Assembly (NCBI GenBank): GCA_033032865.1
Contig: JAWHQI010000170.1
Location: 5,843,112-5,907,111, forward strand
Source: Dactylorhiza incarnata
Lineage: Eukaryota > Streptophyta > Magnoliopsida > Asparagales > Orchidaceae
Length of the DNA: 64,000 nucleotides
Direction of reading: 5' to 3'
Part shown: positions 10,601-24,614 of the stretch, piece after piece
How positions within the stretch are numbered: the first letter of the stretch is position 1
Layout of the letters: each line of letters opens with the position of its first letter
The notes under the pieces: generated by a model
Seen by the model: the letters and a program-made list of their open reading frames with translations, nothing else
What the model was told of the DNA's origin: nothing
The model's database searches: none
Position numbers and translations under genes: made by a program

Positions 10601-13600
10601 GGACCACTCGCTCGGCAAAGGGGGCTAGAGGTGAATTTACCCCTCTGCCCCTGGTGGTCTGCCGTTTGTTCCTCCAAACAGCGTAGTTTGTCTGATAGCA
10701 GGCCAAATTGGGGTGCGTTTAGTAAAACCAAAAGGCGGAATTCCGCTATTAACAGACCACGAACAAAAAACTATAAATAGACCTTGAAGGGCACCTTGGG
10801 TGAGGATTCCAAACTCAGTACTCTGAGCTTCTTCTTCTTCCCTTGGTTACTTTGGTTTAGCTCTCCAGCTCTCCAAGGTGCCAAAGTCTCAGCTTTGGCT
10901 TGGGAGGGGAAGCGTTCAACGATCTTCCGGGTTTGTGGTGGGACCTCCTCGTTGTGACTAAGGTCTTCGTCTAGTTCCTAATCTCCAGTCTGTTCTTTCC
11001 GAGGGATCAGTAAGGGCTAGCTACCCCTCGACTTGTTGAGGGCCCGAGCTTCACAAGAGACCGAGAAATCGGTTTCAACAAGGAGCCTTAGTAACTACTC
11101 AACCATAAGGAGTGACCCAGGGATCTCTCTCTCTCTCTCCAAAACCTTGTTCTATCATCATAGGGATCGGAAAGGCGAACCCTATTAAACCACCGCACCC
11201 ATTTTCTATTCCAAAACCCTGGTCAATGATAGGAGAGGATGGGTCAATTGTAAGCATGCGTGGATCATCTTGATAGGCGGTGTGAGACTAATCTTGACAT
11301 GCCTTTTTTTGGTTCATGTTGGACCATCCAACATGCCCCTTTGCGTGAACCTAGCTCTGATACCATGTTAAACCACCGCACCCATTTTCCATTCCAAAAC
11401 CCGGGTCAAAGATAGGAGAGGCGGAGTCAATTATAAGCATGAGTGGATCGTCTGGGTAGAGGGTGTGAGACTATTCTTGACATGCATTTTTTGGTTCATG
11501 CCGGACCGTCCAACACACCCATGAGAATCCCACTTGAAACATCATAGCAAAAGCAGAGCCTAACATACTAATATTTGGATAGAAATCAAAATGGAAAATT
11601 CAAGCTAATCGATATATGGCCAAGTGCACCACTATACTAGGACCACACCACATTTGTAACTATATATTAAAAACAACCACATTTCATGAGCATCCACAAA
11701 CAATTTATAGAATCATGGTTGAATTAGTATCTTCTTTTTTGTTTCTTTGGGCATTCTTCCATTAAAATCATGCATCATTAGAGATGATGCGTATTCATAC
11801 AAGGCTCCTGCTCATTTATATGCATAAGAGGAGGTGGTTACTCCCCAGGGCCACTACCATGATGGGGGGAGAATGGGGGAGTGGGCAAGTCCACTTTCTC
11901 CATGGCCAACCGCCCTCGTCAAACCGCCCGCAACCGCCCGGTAACGCTACCGCGCGGCGCTGGTGCACGGTAGCGCGTGCGGTAGCGCGCAGGCCGCCCC
12001 TTCACGGGGGCGCAGCCTAACCGCACCCCTAGTGGGGTGCGGCCAAGCCGCACCCCCTTAGGGTGCGGCCAAACCGCACCCTTAGCGGGGTGCGGCCAAG
12101 CCGCACCCCTAGCGGGGTGCGGCCAAGCCGCACCCCCTTTGGGGTGCGGCCAAGCCGCACCCCCTTTGGGGTGCGGCCAAGCCGCACCCCCTTTGGGGTG
12201 CGGCCAAGCCGCACCCCCTTTGGGGTGCGGCCTAGCCGCACCCCTAGTGGGGTGCGGTCAAGACCCCTTCCCGTAAAAGGGTTCGGGGGTGTCCGCCCTC
12301 TCCAGGCTCGTTGTGCGCCCTTTGGGCCCCGGATTTCACTTGGAGCGCTCCCGCGCTCGTAACATGATCAGAACGCCTCACAAAGCGACCAGGACGTTTT
12401 CTCCGTTCATTGCACTCTCAGATCGCTTCCCCAGTTGCCTAGATTGCTTCTCCGTTCGTTGCGCGCTCAGAACGCTTCTGAGCGCGCTCAGCTCACTTTT
12501 TGTCTTTTCTGACTTCTCACATTTTGTCTTTCCAGCATGCTCACTTTTCGTCTTTCCAGTTTCTCAGATTTCAGGAACAACTTGTCGCCTTTTTTGCCTC
12601 CAACAAAACTGCCCAAACTGCCCGAACTGCCCGAACTGCCCGAGGGGCAAGATGGTCAATTACGAAAAATGGCGATCAGTGTGCTCTGAACCAGAAATTA
12701 CCGGGCTACCCCCGGCCAAAGCTATAAAAGGAGCCCCAGGGCTTCATTTCAGAGGAGTTGGCCTTCTGGACCCGGGAGAGCTTCTTGCAGACATTCGCGG
12801 AATTCTCCTTCGGACTCGAAGATTTCTTTTTTCCCGAAAGGCGACTCAGCGTTCTCACTTTTGTTCTCCAGGGTGTTCTCACTTTGGTTCTCCACCTTTC
12901 TCAGAAGGAGAAAAGACTTAGTTTTTCTGGAGGTGGTCTGTCACCTTCGGAATTCTCTCTCTCTCTCTCTCTTTCTCTCTATTATTGTTACGAGCAGCGG
13001 CCTGTCGCGCTCGACTTCTAAGTCTCAAATTGTAACCCCCCAGAAGATAGTGGAATTTTGGTCGGCACAGCTCCGACCACATGGTTTTTTACCCTTTCCG
13101 GGTTTTCTACGCTAAAAAGTCCCAGTGTAATCAACGAATCTCAAATTGACTGTCTGCGCGCTTGGTTCGCTCCCGAGCTAAGGTGGTTTAAGTAAACCGG
13201 TCTACCAAGAGCCCTAAGCGACCCGCAATAAGAGATATCACATTTATGAGTTAATATCGTTGTTCTGTCTATATATTAGAGTTCTTAGGTTTATGAGTAT
13301 TTGGCTCTATATGTTTAATCTCACATGGTCTAGCTGGCCTTGTAGTCCTTTAAATACCCTATAAAGGGATGAATAAAATGGACCTTATATTTTCCTTATC
13401 ATTTCAACATGCATAATAATGTTTGAGTAGATTTGATGATGCTATTTTAATGAAAGAAAAATACACTTACAAAAAACTCTTGTGCGAGCTTGAGGTAAAT
13501 ATATTTATGTTAGGTAATTTTACTGATACCATAGATGTTAATGTAAAAAAAAAAAGATCTTTTTGGGTGTTCATTGAGAAAATATGTGTAGAGGGAGAAA

Positions 13601-16600
13601 TTCATTGGTATCACACACACTAGCACACACTAGCAGTTGTGCATGGGTCCCTTCATGCGTAGCGTGTGACGATGACAATACACAGGCCATTACTCAAGCG
13701 ACATCCTAGGTAATATATAAGTGTCGCAAATTGTCCACGGGAGACATTATGTGATGACCTAAGTAATATATGGAGTTGTATCCAAAGGATAGACGAGGTT
13801 TTGATGGCTAAGACAACCATGATTATCCTTATTGTAACATAGTTGTTATGTTTTGTTAGATATATTAACAAATATATATGCATTTAATCTTCATTGTATC
13901 AATAATTTATATTAAATAAGTATGTGTTAACCAAGTATAATTATATATAACATTTCACTCACATGCGTGCAGCTGAAGTTATTTAATCAAGAGGAAAATA
14001 AACCCTTTTCAGGAATAATTGAAAATAATGGGGACACCAACACTGAAGAACAAGAGCTCTAGTGATATTATATCATACACTGTAGCTAACCAATAAGAAA
14101 TAAGTAATGAATATATGATCTATACTAAGGCATAAAAATCACTTTTTATCACAATTAAGCATCAGTGTGGGCTACTTAATTGACTCATCCATACACCTTG
14201 ACTAATTGCCATATGACATATATAAGGAAGGTGACAGGGTGGCGGATGTGATGGCTAAATATGCGACTGCGGGTTCTCCAAAGAATTCGCTCCTGGCTCC
14301 ATTCGTAGACTGGTCAATAAAGACAAATCGGTGGCCTTCAGATTAGAGTGCCGGCTTTGGACTCCTATATGGTTCGTTTGGATTTTGGGTAATGCAGGGG
14401 CTTTGTAATTTTTTGGGGTGGTTCAATTCGGGGTTTATCCCACACCCTTTGTATCCTTTGTCCTTTCCATTTTCTATAAAATTGACACTTATTGGTTGTG
14501 CGCTCCGGCCACACCCATAGGTTCTTTAAAAAAAGATAAATAGATATAGATATTGTTACGGTCCACGCATGGTTCCATTTTTGAACAGGTCTGCAGGCAG
14601 TACACCCCAACCCAGCTCCGCACACGGAGCACAGTTGTCCATGTGCGGCGGTTGTTGAGATGGGGTCTTGAACCCGCGACCTCCTAGATAGAGGGACGTA
14701 GCGCCAGACTCCATCACCAATTGAGCTGCAGCAGCTCAATTGGTGATGGAGTGCGACGCTAAGTCCCTCTATCTAGGAGGTCGCGGGTTCAAGACCCCAT
14801 CTCAACAACCGCTGCACATGGATGACCGCGCTTCATGTGCGGAGATGGGTTGGGGTGTACTGCCTGCAGGCCTGTTCAAAAATGGAACCTTGCGTGGACC
14901 GTAACATAAAAGTGCAGGTTGTACACCATGGTTCCATTTTTGAACAGGCCTGCAGGCTGTACACCCCACACACGGAGCGCGGTCATCCATGTGCAGCGGG
15001 TTGTTGATGTGGGGTCTTGAACCCACGCCTCCAAGCTAGATAGAGGGACTTAGCGCATAAATAGATTGATAGATATAGATATATGAGTCAATATTTGAAG
15101 CTAAGCTTAATTCATTTCTCACTAAATTTATTTTTACTGAACTAGCGGGTTGAATAAAAAAAAGTCAATTGAAACTAAGTTTTAAAAGAAAAAGTCAATT
15201 TAACTGAGCCTAATGGGAAAAGTCACAAAAGCCTGCAATATTCTGAATATTGTACATAGAAATAGTAACTTACCTGAGAATTTGCTTCTGAAATTGATCC
15301 AGTATTGGAGCTATCCGTGCTTGCCTTCTTGTATCGATCAATGGTTCCCTTCACACTTCACAAAAAAGAATATATATTTTTATTGAATTAATATACTTTC
15401 AAAAACATAGAAATGAATATTTAATTTATCATAATGTTTCTATCATGATAACTGAGATCAATAATTAATTTAAGAAACACTTCAAGAACAAACCCACATT
15501 GTATAATATTAATGAACATTAAACCATAATTTTTTGTTTGTTCAATGAACAGTCAATAAAATTGAACTCTTGTTGCCACAAATAGCAATATATTTAGGTA
15601 ATAGATTATGTTATGATTCTTAGAGATTTAATATCATGAAATTTTTTGTGAGTATAGTATAACATCAAGAAATTATAAACTTATGTGGTCTTATGCACTA
15701 AATATAAATATCCATGACCTCTTCATGTATAACTAAGTAATTTAAGTTGGTTGTATAATTAGTTCTAACATGATACCGGAGTCAGGTTAGACCCGTTTTC
15801 CACATCAACAAAATAAAATAAAGTGTGCATCAGGAAACTCGTATAACATTCTGCACTTAATATAGATCATGAGTTTATTTGCCCACCATCAATTGATTTT
15901 AGGTTGGATGCATAAATTCGAACCATAATTTTACGATATTATAACTTGATTAGATAAACTACAAGATATCAAATGTTGGGTTATAAATTGAGAGTGATAT
16001 AAATGAAAGAGAAAGCTCTAGATCGAGATAAGTTTTGAATATTCTAGATTCGAGTCAATGAATTATACGAAAGTATTTGAAAACAAGTTGGAAACAATAA
16101 AGAAATTGATAATAATTTTCACCTACTTATTTGGTTGAAAAGAAGTTGTGTTTCTTTCTTGTTCTTTTAGCAAGGGAGAGACTCCAAAATCTTGAAACCA
16201 AACGTACCGTTAATTTTGTTTCAAGGAAATTGGACGAGGTAAGATGTCGACTTGTAATTATTTCAATTAACAAAGATTCTCCTTTTACCTTTTGAATTTG
16301 ATACAAAAGAATTACTCTATATCTATTTGGTCTCAAACTCTTGTGTAAGTGTTTTCTCAAACTCTAACATAAACATAGATAATATAGAGTGTAACTTACC
16401 ACATGGATTATAGCATTATTCATATGTACACATCAATTAAAGCTCATTACCTTGTTCACAAGATAATGCATGCTATACTGTGATTAAAAAGTGTCCATCT
16501 ACTTCTACAACAAAACCTTGAAAAAATAGGTATTTATTAAACTCCATAAATTTTGAACTTTCTTTGAAAAAGGATAATAGTTTACCCAGAAACCATTACC

Positions 16601-17741
16601 AACATACCTTCGTGGGAAAGGAGTACATGCAAGGATATGTCTCAACTTTTCGTTACCCGAAAAGCTGATTGGTTTGTTGTTGATCCTATAAGATCCAAGT
16701 TTTCTCATATTCTATACGCCGACTGACACACATATTTTGGCAAGGGTAATGTTGATGCAGACGTCGAGGCCCCGTGGCATCCCGTGACATCAAGCCAGCT
16801 AGACGACCTCGAGCCAGCACGCCCGCCATCAGGACTGCAGTCCAGTGACCCCAACCCATCTCCGCGCCTGGTCTCAGCAAGCGGCGGGTTGTTGAGTCCG
16901 GGATTAACAGATGCCGCACCTCCTGCTCTGATGCCGCTCGAGCACGATTCCTGCGCAAGCTCCGCACGAGCTAAGCACGGGTACGAGGAGAATTACAACT
17001 GCGGGCACGGAAGCGGAATTTCTCCGGAACCTCGCTATGATACCATGTGGAAATGAAATAAAACAGGTTACTTTTATTCACACTTCACAATATATTTCCT
17101 CTTACATTGATCCCCTATTTATACACACACAAGGGGGAATCTAATTCCTGATTGGAGATGTGGGACTAATAAGAAAGGAGGGAATGCGCTAACCGCACAC
17201 CACTCAGTGCTAAACGCACACCAACAGTATGAATATGTGCTTATTGAGAAATGCCTTAGTTAAATTATGTGTTTAGTTCAGAAATGGTTTTGGCTTAATA
17301 AAAGGAAAATAAACACTTAGATATCATTTAATTCTCTTTACATGTACATGATTTTGCTTCTAATTTGTCGCTATGTTTTGGTACACTTTGTTGTATGTAC
17401 TGCTACGCTTCATCATGAAATTTGATTTTAATAATTTATTGCTGATTATGAATGATATATTTTGGACCATGTTGATCTTCTAATCACTTATTCTGTTAGA
17501 GTAACCTCCTTCGTCCAAATATCTGGATTCTTGAATTCTGATTTGTGCCAATTCTAGCAACTTGTGGGTCATTTCATTATGAGATTTGATTTTAATAACA
17601 TGGTTTCATGTGTGACCATATTCTCTTCTAATCACTTCCATGGATGTGAGGTGGGGAGTAGTTCAATTAATTGGTTGGCTAGGTCTGTCCACACCTGAAG
17701 TTCTTTAGACTTAAAACATACAATTTTAAAGAAGAAGAAGA

Positions 17742-17792
<51 letters not shown>

Positions 17793-20700
17793 AATCTAAG
17801 GCTTTAGCTATTGCGAAACACATGCAACATTTGCGCCAACTTTGTTTTTCAATAAAGTCTAACTGAAATTGGATTGCGTGACATACTCAACTGTTGCCTT
17901 ATCTCACATTTCTTCATCTAAGGGGATGCCCAATTGTCGATCTTGATGAAGATCTGAAGAACAAATGTGCAAGGATTAAGGAGTTGAGACTTTCCAATTG
18001 TATGTCTCATTCATGTTGTTAATTATGTGCCTCGAATCCTAACACAAGATGACGACTGATGTTGAACACGACCTGCAGGGTTTGGGGCCGCGGACCTGGC
18101 CGAAATTTTTCGGGGTACACGGGTGTGTACCGAGTGTTAGGAGAAGGAATATTCTGTGTATTCACAATTGAACAAGGCAATACATATACAAGAATAATAG
18201 GAGGGTGATCATAACACCCGAGGTGATTATAGGCTAATACTACTACACAATATACAACACATCTAACACCCCCCCCCCCCCCCCCCCCCCAAACTCACGG
18301 GGGATCATACACCGAGAGTTTGGACAGTAGATAGGCATGCTGGGTCCTCGTCTGCGGCTTAGTCATCAAATCTGCAATCTGCTGCTCGAAAGGAATAAAG
18401 GAAGGGGCAAGAGTGCCCTGACTATAGTGCTCACGCAAGAAGAAGGCATCCACCCCGATATGCTTGGAGAGAGAAACTGCACATAAGACCGAGGATGTGT
18501 AGCAGTTAGGACCGTTCTAGAAGTCAGTGGACGCATCCAGAAGGAAGAGACGCGACATTTCGATGCACACGCCCAGACCACACGACCGTGTGCCGATGGC
18601 GTGTGCCGTTCTGAAGATTCCATGGCGGTTGCTAGCTGTCGGTTGTCGATGAAAAGATTCGCTGATTGGGGCACACGCCTCAGACACACAGGCGCGTGTC
18701 ATGGGCGTGTCAATCCTATTTCTCGAAACTATAAATGTGTATGGAGTGTTGTGTAATATCTGTAGCAAAGAAGTAGTAGTTCTGGGGTTTGGGCATTCTG
18801 TTTTCCATATTATGTGTTATGTATTCAGTATTCTATATTATATGTATTCCGAATTTTGAAATCTTCCCATCCTCTGTAATCGCCTCTGTTCTGAGTAGTA
18901 ATAATTCGACTGCTACTGCCTGTGGACGTATGACCCAGCTTGGGGTGAACCACGTAAATCTGCGTAATCTGTGATTATTTATTTTTTTTGTCGTTTTTCA
19001 TTCTACTCGAATTTCCGCAACACACGTCTTTGTGGGATTGATCCATTTGATGGTGATTTGCAATTTTATTAGACCTTCATGACCATATGTGCACAAGGTC
19101 ATATATTAGTAAAAGAAACCAAAGTATGTTTTCTCATGCAGTGAAGATTTTTTTTTTTCAATTGAATGCATGGCAATACACATTTCAAATGAAAATTTTA
19201 ATTTTTTCAATTTGATACTTTTTTAATACTATCCCACTTCCGAATATCGTGTTTAATTTGTTTGTAAATGAAAATGTTATCTCTATGCACTCTAACTTCA
19301 TAACAACTCAACCATGTCTACATTCACATTTCCAAATATCATGTTTTCTTACAAAAAAATTATTGGTTTGTTTACTCATTTTTGCAAGATTGCAATTCTA
19401 ATAGATCCACATGACCATATGTGCACAATGTCATATGCAGCAGTTAAAAGGGGAAAAGTGTGTTTTCTTATACAATTAAGATTTTTTTTTTAAAATTGAA
19501 TGACAATTCACATGCATTTCAAATGATAATTTGAATCTTTTCTATTGATGGGTTCTAACCGACAATTATGGTCCTAATATGTCAATTATGTTTTTACCAG
19601 CCGATAGATCTTCATTTCCTCATTACCGTTAGCAACCCACCTATGGGCGGAGCTAGTTCGCAACCCATGGACGGGCGGAGCCCATTCACAACTAAGAGCA
19701 CTCGAGTATGGACGTACGGGGGCTGCCCGGAGTATTACAGCGGGTGCACGTGTGTGTGTGATTTCAAGAAATCTGTGATATACATACTAGGGTTGGTTGT
19801 CTCCAGTTGGTAGGATGGAGTAAATACTGCTCCTATTTGTAAGATTGTAATGGTATGTATACTAAGGATTAAAACAGATGGAGTTTTATACAAATAACTG
19901 TTAAAAATATGATTTGAAATCTTGTTGAGCTACATTCTCATTTATCCAAACCAGTAAAGTCTTTAAATAACTAAAAAATAATTTCAATTAATAGGTAATG
20001 TTAATTGATTTCTATTACTATATTAAACTTTTATAGTAGAAAACACATGCACTAATATATTAAACTAATTTAGGAAACACAATATATTTTTGGTGCAAGA
20101 AAAAAAATCAAACAAAATCAATCTTGCATATAAGGATAATTCATTTTGAAAGTATGCAGCTTATAATTAAGAACATATTATATTTCACTGCAAAAGAAAT
20201 AATAAAAAAGCAATATTGCCTATAAAGACTGCACATTTTGAAAATATGTAATTTTTAAAAACTCCTAAACAAAACTTTTTTCCTATTGGATGATTTCTTT
20301 AGATGTTAGTTTGTAATTGGTTTTAGAAAAGTGCTATTTTTTCAACTCATTTAATAATAATTTAAATGTGAATAAAAATTAGAACCTTCAACATAATCAT
20401 TTTTCAATCTATGTCATAAAGTTATGCAACATACACTTGATGCACATTAATTCTCACTTTTCTATGTCTAAACATTTTACATCATATTCATAGAAAACTA
20501 ATATTTGCAGACATCGCTTCCGGGATAGAAGGTTGGAATTTAGGAGCTTGATATAAGTTAAATTTATAAAACTATTATATTTTTATTTACTTTTTGTTGG
20601 GCAACATTTAAAGAATAAAGAAACCATCTATTTGCTCATAAGTAAGTGAGGAAGGAGAAATTTATGAGGGGTAAATGAACAATTATGATTTAATTATATT

Positions 20701-23700
20701 AGAATAAAATCTATAGTAGGACTACATATTATTAATATGTATTTATATACAATAAGAAATATTTTTTTTTTAAAAATGGTTATTCCCTAGTCATTATACT
20801 ACAAGAAAAATATCATTTAGCAACGAAAATTAGCAAGTGTAACTAATTTGTTGCTACTTAACATCGAATTTAGCTAAGTATATGCATTTTGTTTTTACCT
20901 ACTTAACAACGAAAATTTTTTGTTGCAAGAATAGCAACAAATTATGTTGTTGCAAAATACTTGTGGCTAAATAGAAATACAAAAAAATTCCTTTCAAATT
21001 TCTTTACTTTTGTTATATTGATGTTTTGGTTATATATTAAACTTTGGTCATGATGTATGAAGGTTTAATGATGTATATATGGAGGTTTGATGATATATGT
21101 AATTAGTTTGTTCATGTATGAAAGCAAGTTTCACGTAATATTAAAGTTTGTTAATATATATGAAAGTTTGGTTATATGAGCTCAATATTGGGTATGCATC
21201 ATATACATTTGATCATGTGTCTTTTAATTATAGTGCATACTACTAAAAAATTGTGTGTGTTGCTTTAATTAAAACAGTATTGTTATTAATTAATTTTTCA
21301 ATTTGGCTTAATCAAAAATAAAATTAATTTAAAATTAATTGTGTTATATATAGTGTTATTATTAAAATAAAATTGACGCCAAATATTTTTATTACTAATT
21401 GATTCAAAAGAAATGATTCATCATCAATTTATCCACAAAATAATGTATTATTAATATATTTATTTCTTAGATTTGACATTTATTAGCATCAAAATCTGCA
21501 GCAATTTTAATGCTAGCTAATCTTATGATCAAAATTATTTGATGGTGATTAGCACTGAATTTTTTTGTAGGTATTATCCCTTGCACTGAAAAACATCCTT
21601 GCTGAATTTAGCTAGGCTCAATTTAGAAAGAAAATTATTTTGTTGCTAAATTCCTTGCTAATATAAATTAGCAACGAATTTTATGATTTAGCAAATGATC
21701 TTCTCCTAGCTAAAAAGGACTTTTCTTGTAGTGTTATGCAAATCCCTTCTAACCTAACCTAACAAGCTAGTAAATGATCATGGATCCTTGCAAATCAGCT
21801 GCTTATGCATCAAATTTGGGTGCCTAGCTAGGCTAAGCGCCAAGGATGATGAAACTATACATAGTTCATGCATGGTGTCTCTCCAAGAGTGCTAGCAAAA
21901 TTGGACAGAGCTCAAGAGATCTGACGGTGTACTCATAACCTCAGTTTATTGAAAACACGTTAATGTTGAAATTATCTGTGGTCAATGAAATTGAAAAAAA
22001 AATAGTGACTAAGGTTAGAAATAATACATCAAGCATCCAAAAGATCATTGGCGAGATCAGAAGAGAAAAGAGAGACGAGAATACCATTTCTATGTATGTG
22101 GGAAGCGCGGTTTGTGGACTTGGTGAAAATTTTCAAGGATATTTCAATATAATCTTCAACTTTAAAGGACTCTTAGCAAGAGTAATAAAAAAAATACTAG
22201 CATTAAAATTCCCAAAAGTAAAGTGGATTCAATGAAAGTGAGACACAACAAAAGCACGAATCCAACGAGTGGGAGGCACAAATATATGTCTAGACGAAAA
22301 ATGGGTCGGCCTAATCGATTGAAACTAGTAATAAGCAGCCTGCTAATGAATTAAAAAAAAATTGATTTTGAAAAGAAGATTAACATGATAGTAAACTTGG
22401 AAATTCGAAGTTATTTTTGAAAATGAAAGGATAACAATAGAAAGCTCTAAAATAGTACTGCATCACATCAAAATTTGTATATATAGGATAATCAATAAAA
22501 ATCATTTATTTGGGACAATGGCTTTACTCTTTCTTCCCCAAACAAATCATGATGTGAAGCACATCTATCAATCACATCAGATCAACAACATTCACACACA
22601 TTACTTAATTGTCCCAAAACCTCAAATTTCCAAATCAATCTTTCCACTGACAAGACAAATCATCAGAGCCATTAAGAATTTATGATCATTCTCATCTGTC
22701 AATCCTCAAGGTAGGTTGCATATAAATAAATTATTAAATTAAAAAAAAACAGTAAAACTGCAGGAAATGAAGAAACCGCAAAGGTGCCTCCTTTTTCCAT
22801 CTGTGTCCATTTTTAAACTTTCAAGAAGACATTCCAACGAGGATATATCACTTCATCAATGTCATGTCCATTCAACCCTAAAAAACCCAATTTTGCTTGT
22901 TTTTTTGAACAAAATTTCAAGGTCTGATCCTGATTGGACAGCCTTTGACTTCAATGTTGCTTCTCTCAAGAGAAATATTAAAAAAGTCAATAGCTTTGGA
23001 AGAAAAAATAATAACTTATAATGACATATTGTGTCAAAATTAATGAAGTTTTTTTTTATTTTTCTTGAAGTTTTTTTCCTTCATGACAATTGACAAACAT
23101 AGCACTTCTGCAAAGTTGCCTCCCTTTCTGCGCCCTCCTATTGGCTCCCATCTGCCACGCTGCCACGAGATCCGACGATATGATTGGTTGCTGTTCAACC
23201 AATCCCTGATGTTCTCCACGTGGCATCAGTCTGGGCTTTACCCGCTGTATAATCAATCATCTTCCTCACTCGTCACAAAATTCTATCTTTTGCCCACCTC
23301 GAATTCCTCCATGCAAAACTCCTCGTACGAGCTGAGCTCCCCCCATTGGCTTCCGTCTCGTACCTGGTCTGCTCTTTCCTCTCGTGGCGAGACCGCTCTC
23401 ATAAATGGCCTCCGGAAGCTTTCTCCATTGGCGAAAATGAATCAATTTTTAGGGTTTGCGGAGATAAAGCGGGATGGGGCGGGAGAGGACGATGTCAGAT
23501 GTGGAGGAACGGGAACAATCTCGTGAACACCCTTGCCAAGATTCGGACTTGCGGGATGGAGAACAGTAATCATGGTTAAAAAACCCTAATTCTACACAGA
23601 TGGAAACCCTAGAAAAAATTTATAATGGGAAAATGCCACCTTTTTTCATTTGCGGATGAGTGACGTCTTAGAGAGAGAGAGAGAGAAAGAAGGGCTTTCT

Positions 23701-24614
23701 GGTAGAATCTTGGACCAAATTGGAAAGAAGAGAATGGATGTGAAGCAGAAGAGGAAGACGGGAAAGGGGAAGCAAATATGAGCACAGAACAGAACAGGGC
23801 TGAATCTATCTAAGCTTCTTTCTCCCCTGATCTCCTCTATGCCAAGTTATAAAGACAATGAAAACAGGAGGGAGAGAGACAGATAGAGGAAGAAGAAAAT
23901 GCCTAATTTTGACAAACACATTCTTTTTTTTCTCATTGTTTAGAGACTTTCTTCTATAATAAATCACTTCATTTCTCTTTTTTTTTTCTGATCCAAATCG
24001 ATCTCGATGGCAGAGAAAAACCAAGCAGATGGGAGAAGCGAAAGATTTGTAAAAGCCTTTTTTTATCTAAGGAGGAAGAGGGCAGCAAACAGACTCCTTT
24101 TACTAAAATTTAAGAGAAAAAATGATTTCTTCATCTATCTCTATGGCTAACAAAAGAGATGCTGAACTTTCCACTACTAGTTTTGAAGCCTTATTTATAA
24201 AATCTTCATCTTTTTCTAGAGAGAGATAGGGAGAGAGAGAGGCAGGAGGGGCAAATTAACCTGTTGTTTGCATATTCATAGAGTCGGCCGCGGTTGGAGA
24301 AGATGACGAGTGCCACCTCAGCATCACAGAGCACGGAGAGCTCATAGGCCTTCTTCAGAAGTCCGTTGCGGCGTTTGCAGAACGTTACTTGCCGGTTTGT
24401 GGTGTTTTCTATTCTCTTGATCTCAATCTTCCCCCTCCCCGTCTTCTCCTTCGTCTCCAGGTTTGCAGAATCCGCGTTTCCTTAAACAAAATCAAGCAAA
24501 AGTGTTGAGAGAAAAGAGAGGAATTTTAATTATATTTCAAGCTCGATCTCTACTACTACTTCTTCTTCTTCTTCTACCCCTCAATCTTCATTACCTGGTT
24601 GAGAAGAAGCCAGC

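Noticed and set aside
12029..12265. CRISPR-like or clustered repeat system
   Set aside because: Units are head to tail with no unique spacers, in a plant LTR. The same holds for the other arrays.
3530..13242. H1 and H2 as the two LTRs of one element
   Set aside because: No primer site follows H1, there is no coding sequence between them, and upstream halves differ. Each seems to have its own flanking repeat.
14732..14905. tRNA gene at the SINE
   Set aside because: A- and B-box-like words are present, but no closed acceptor or anticodon arms and no terminator. Several diverged copies with extra body sequence indicate a SINE.
21963..22235. 90-codon ORF as a small gene
   Set aside because: AT-rich, lysine- and isoleucine-heavy, resembles no family, and sits inside an intron without supporting signals.
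23065..23579. Overlapping ORFs at 23065-23579 as a coding exon
   Set aside because: The frames are open mainly because of local GC content. No domain, and the motif content fits a regulatory block of the AGAMOUS intron.
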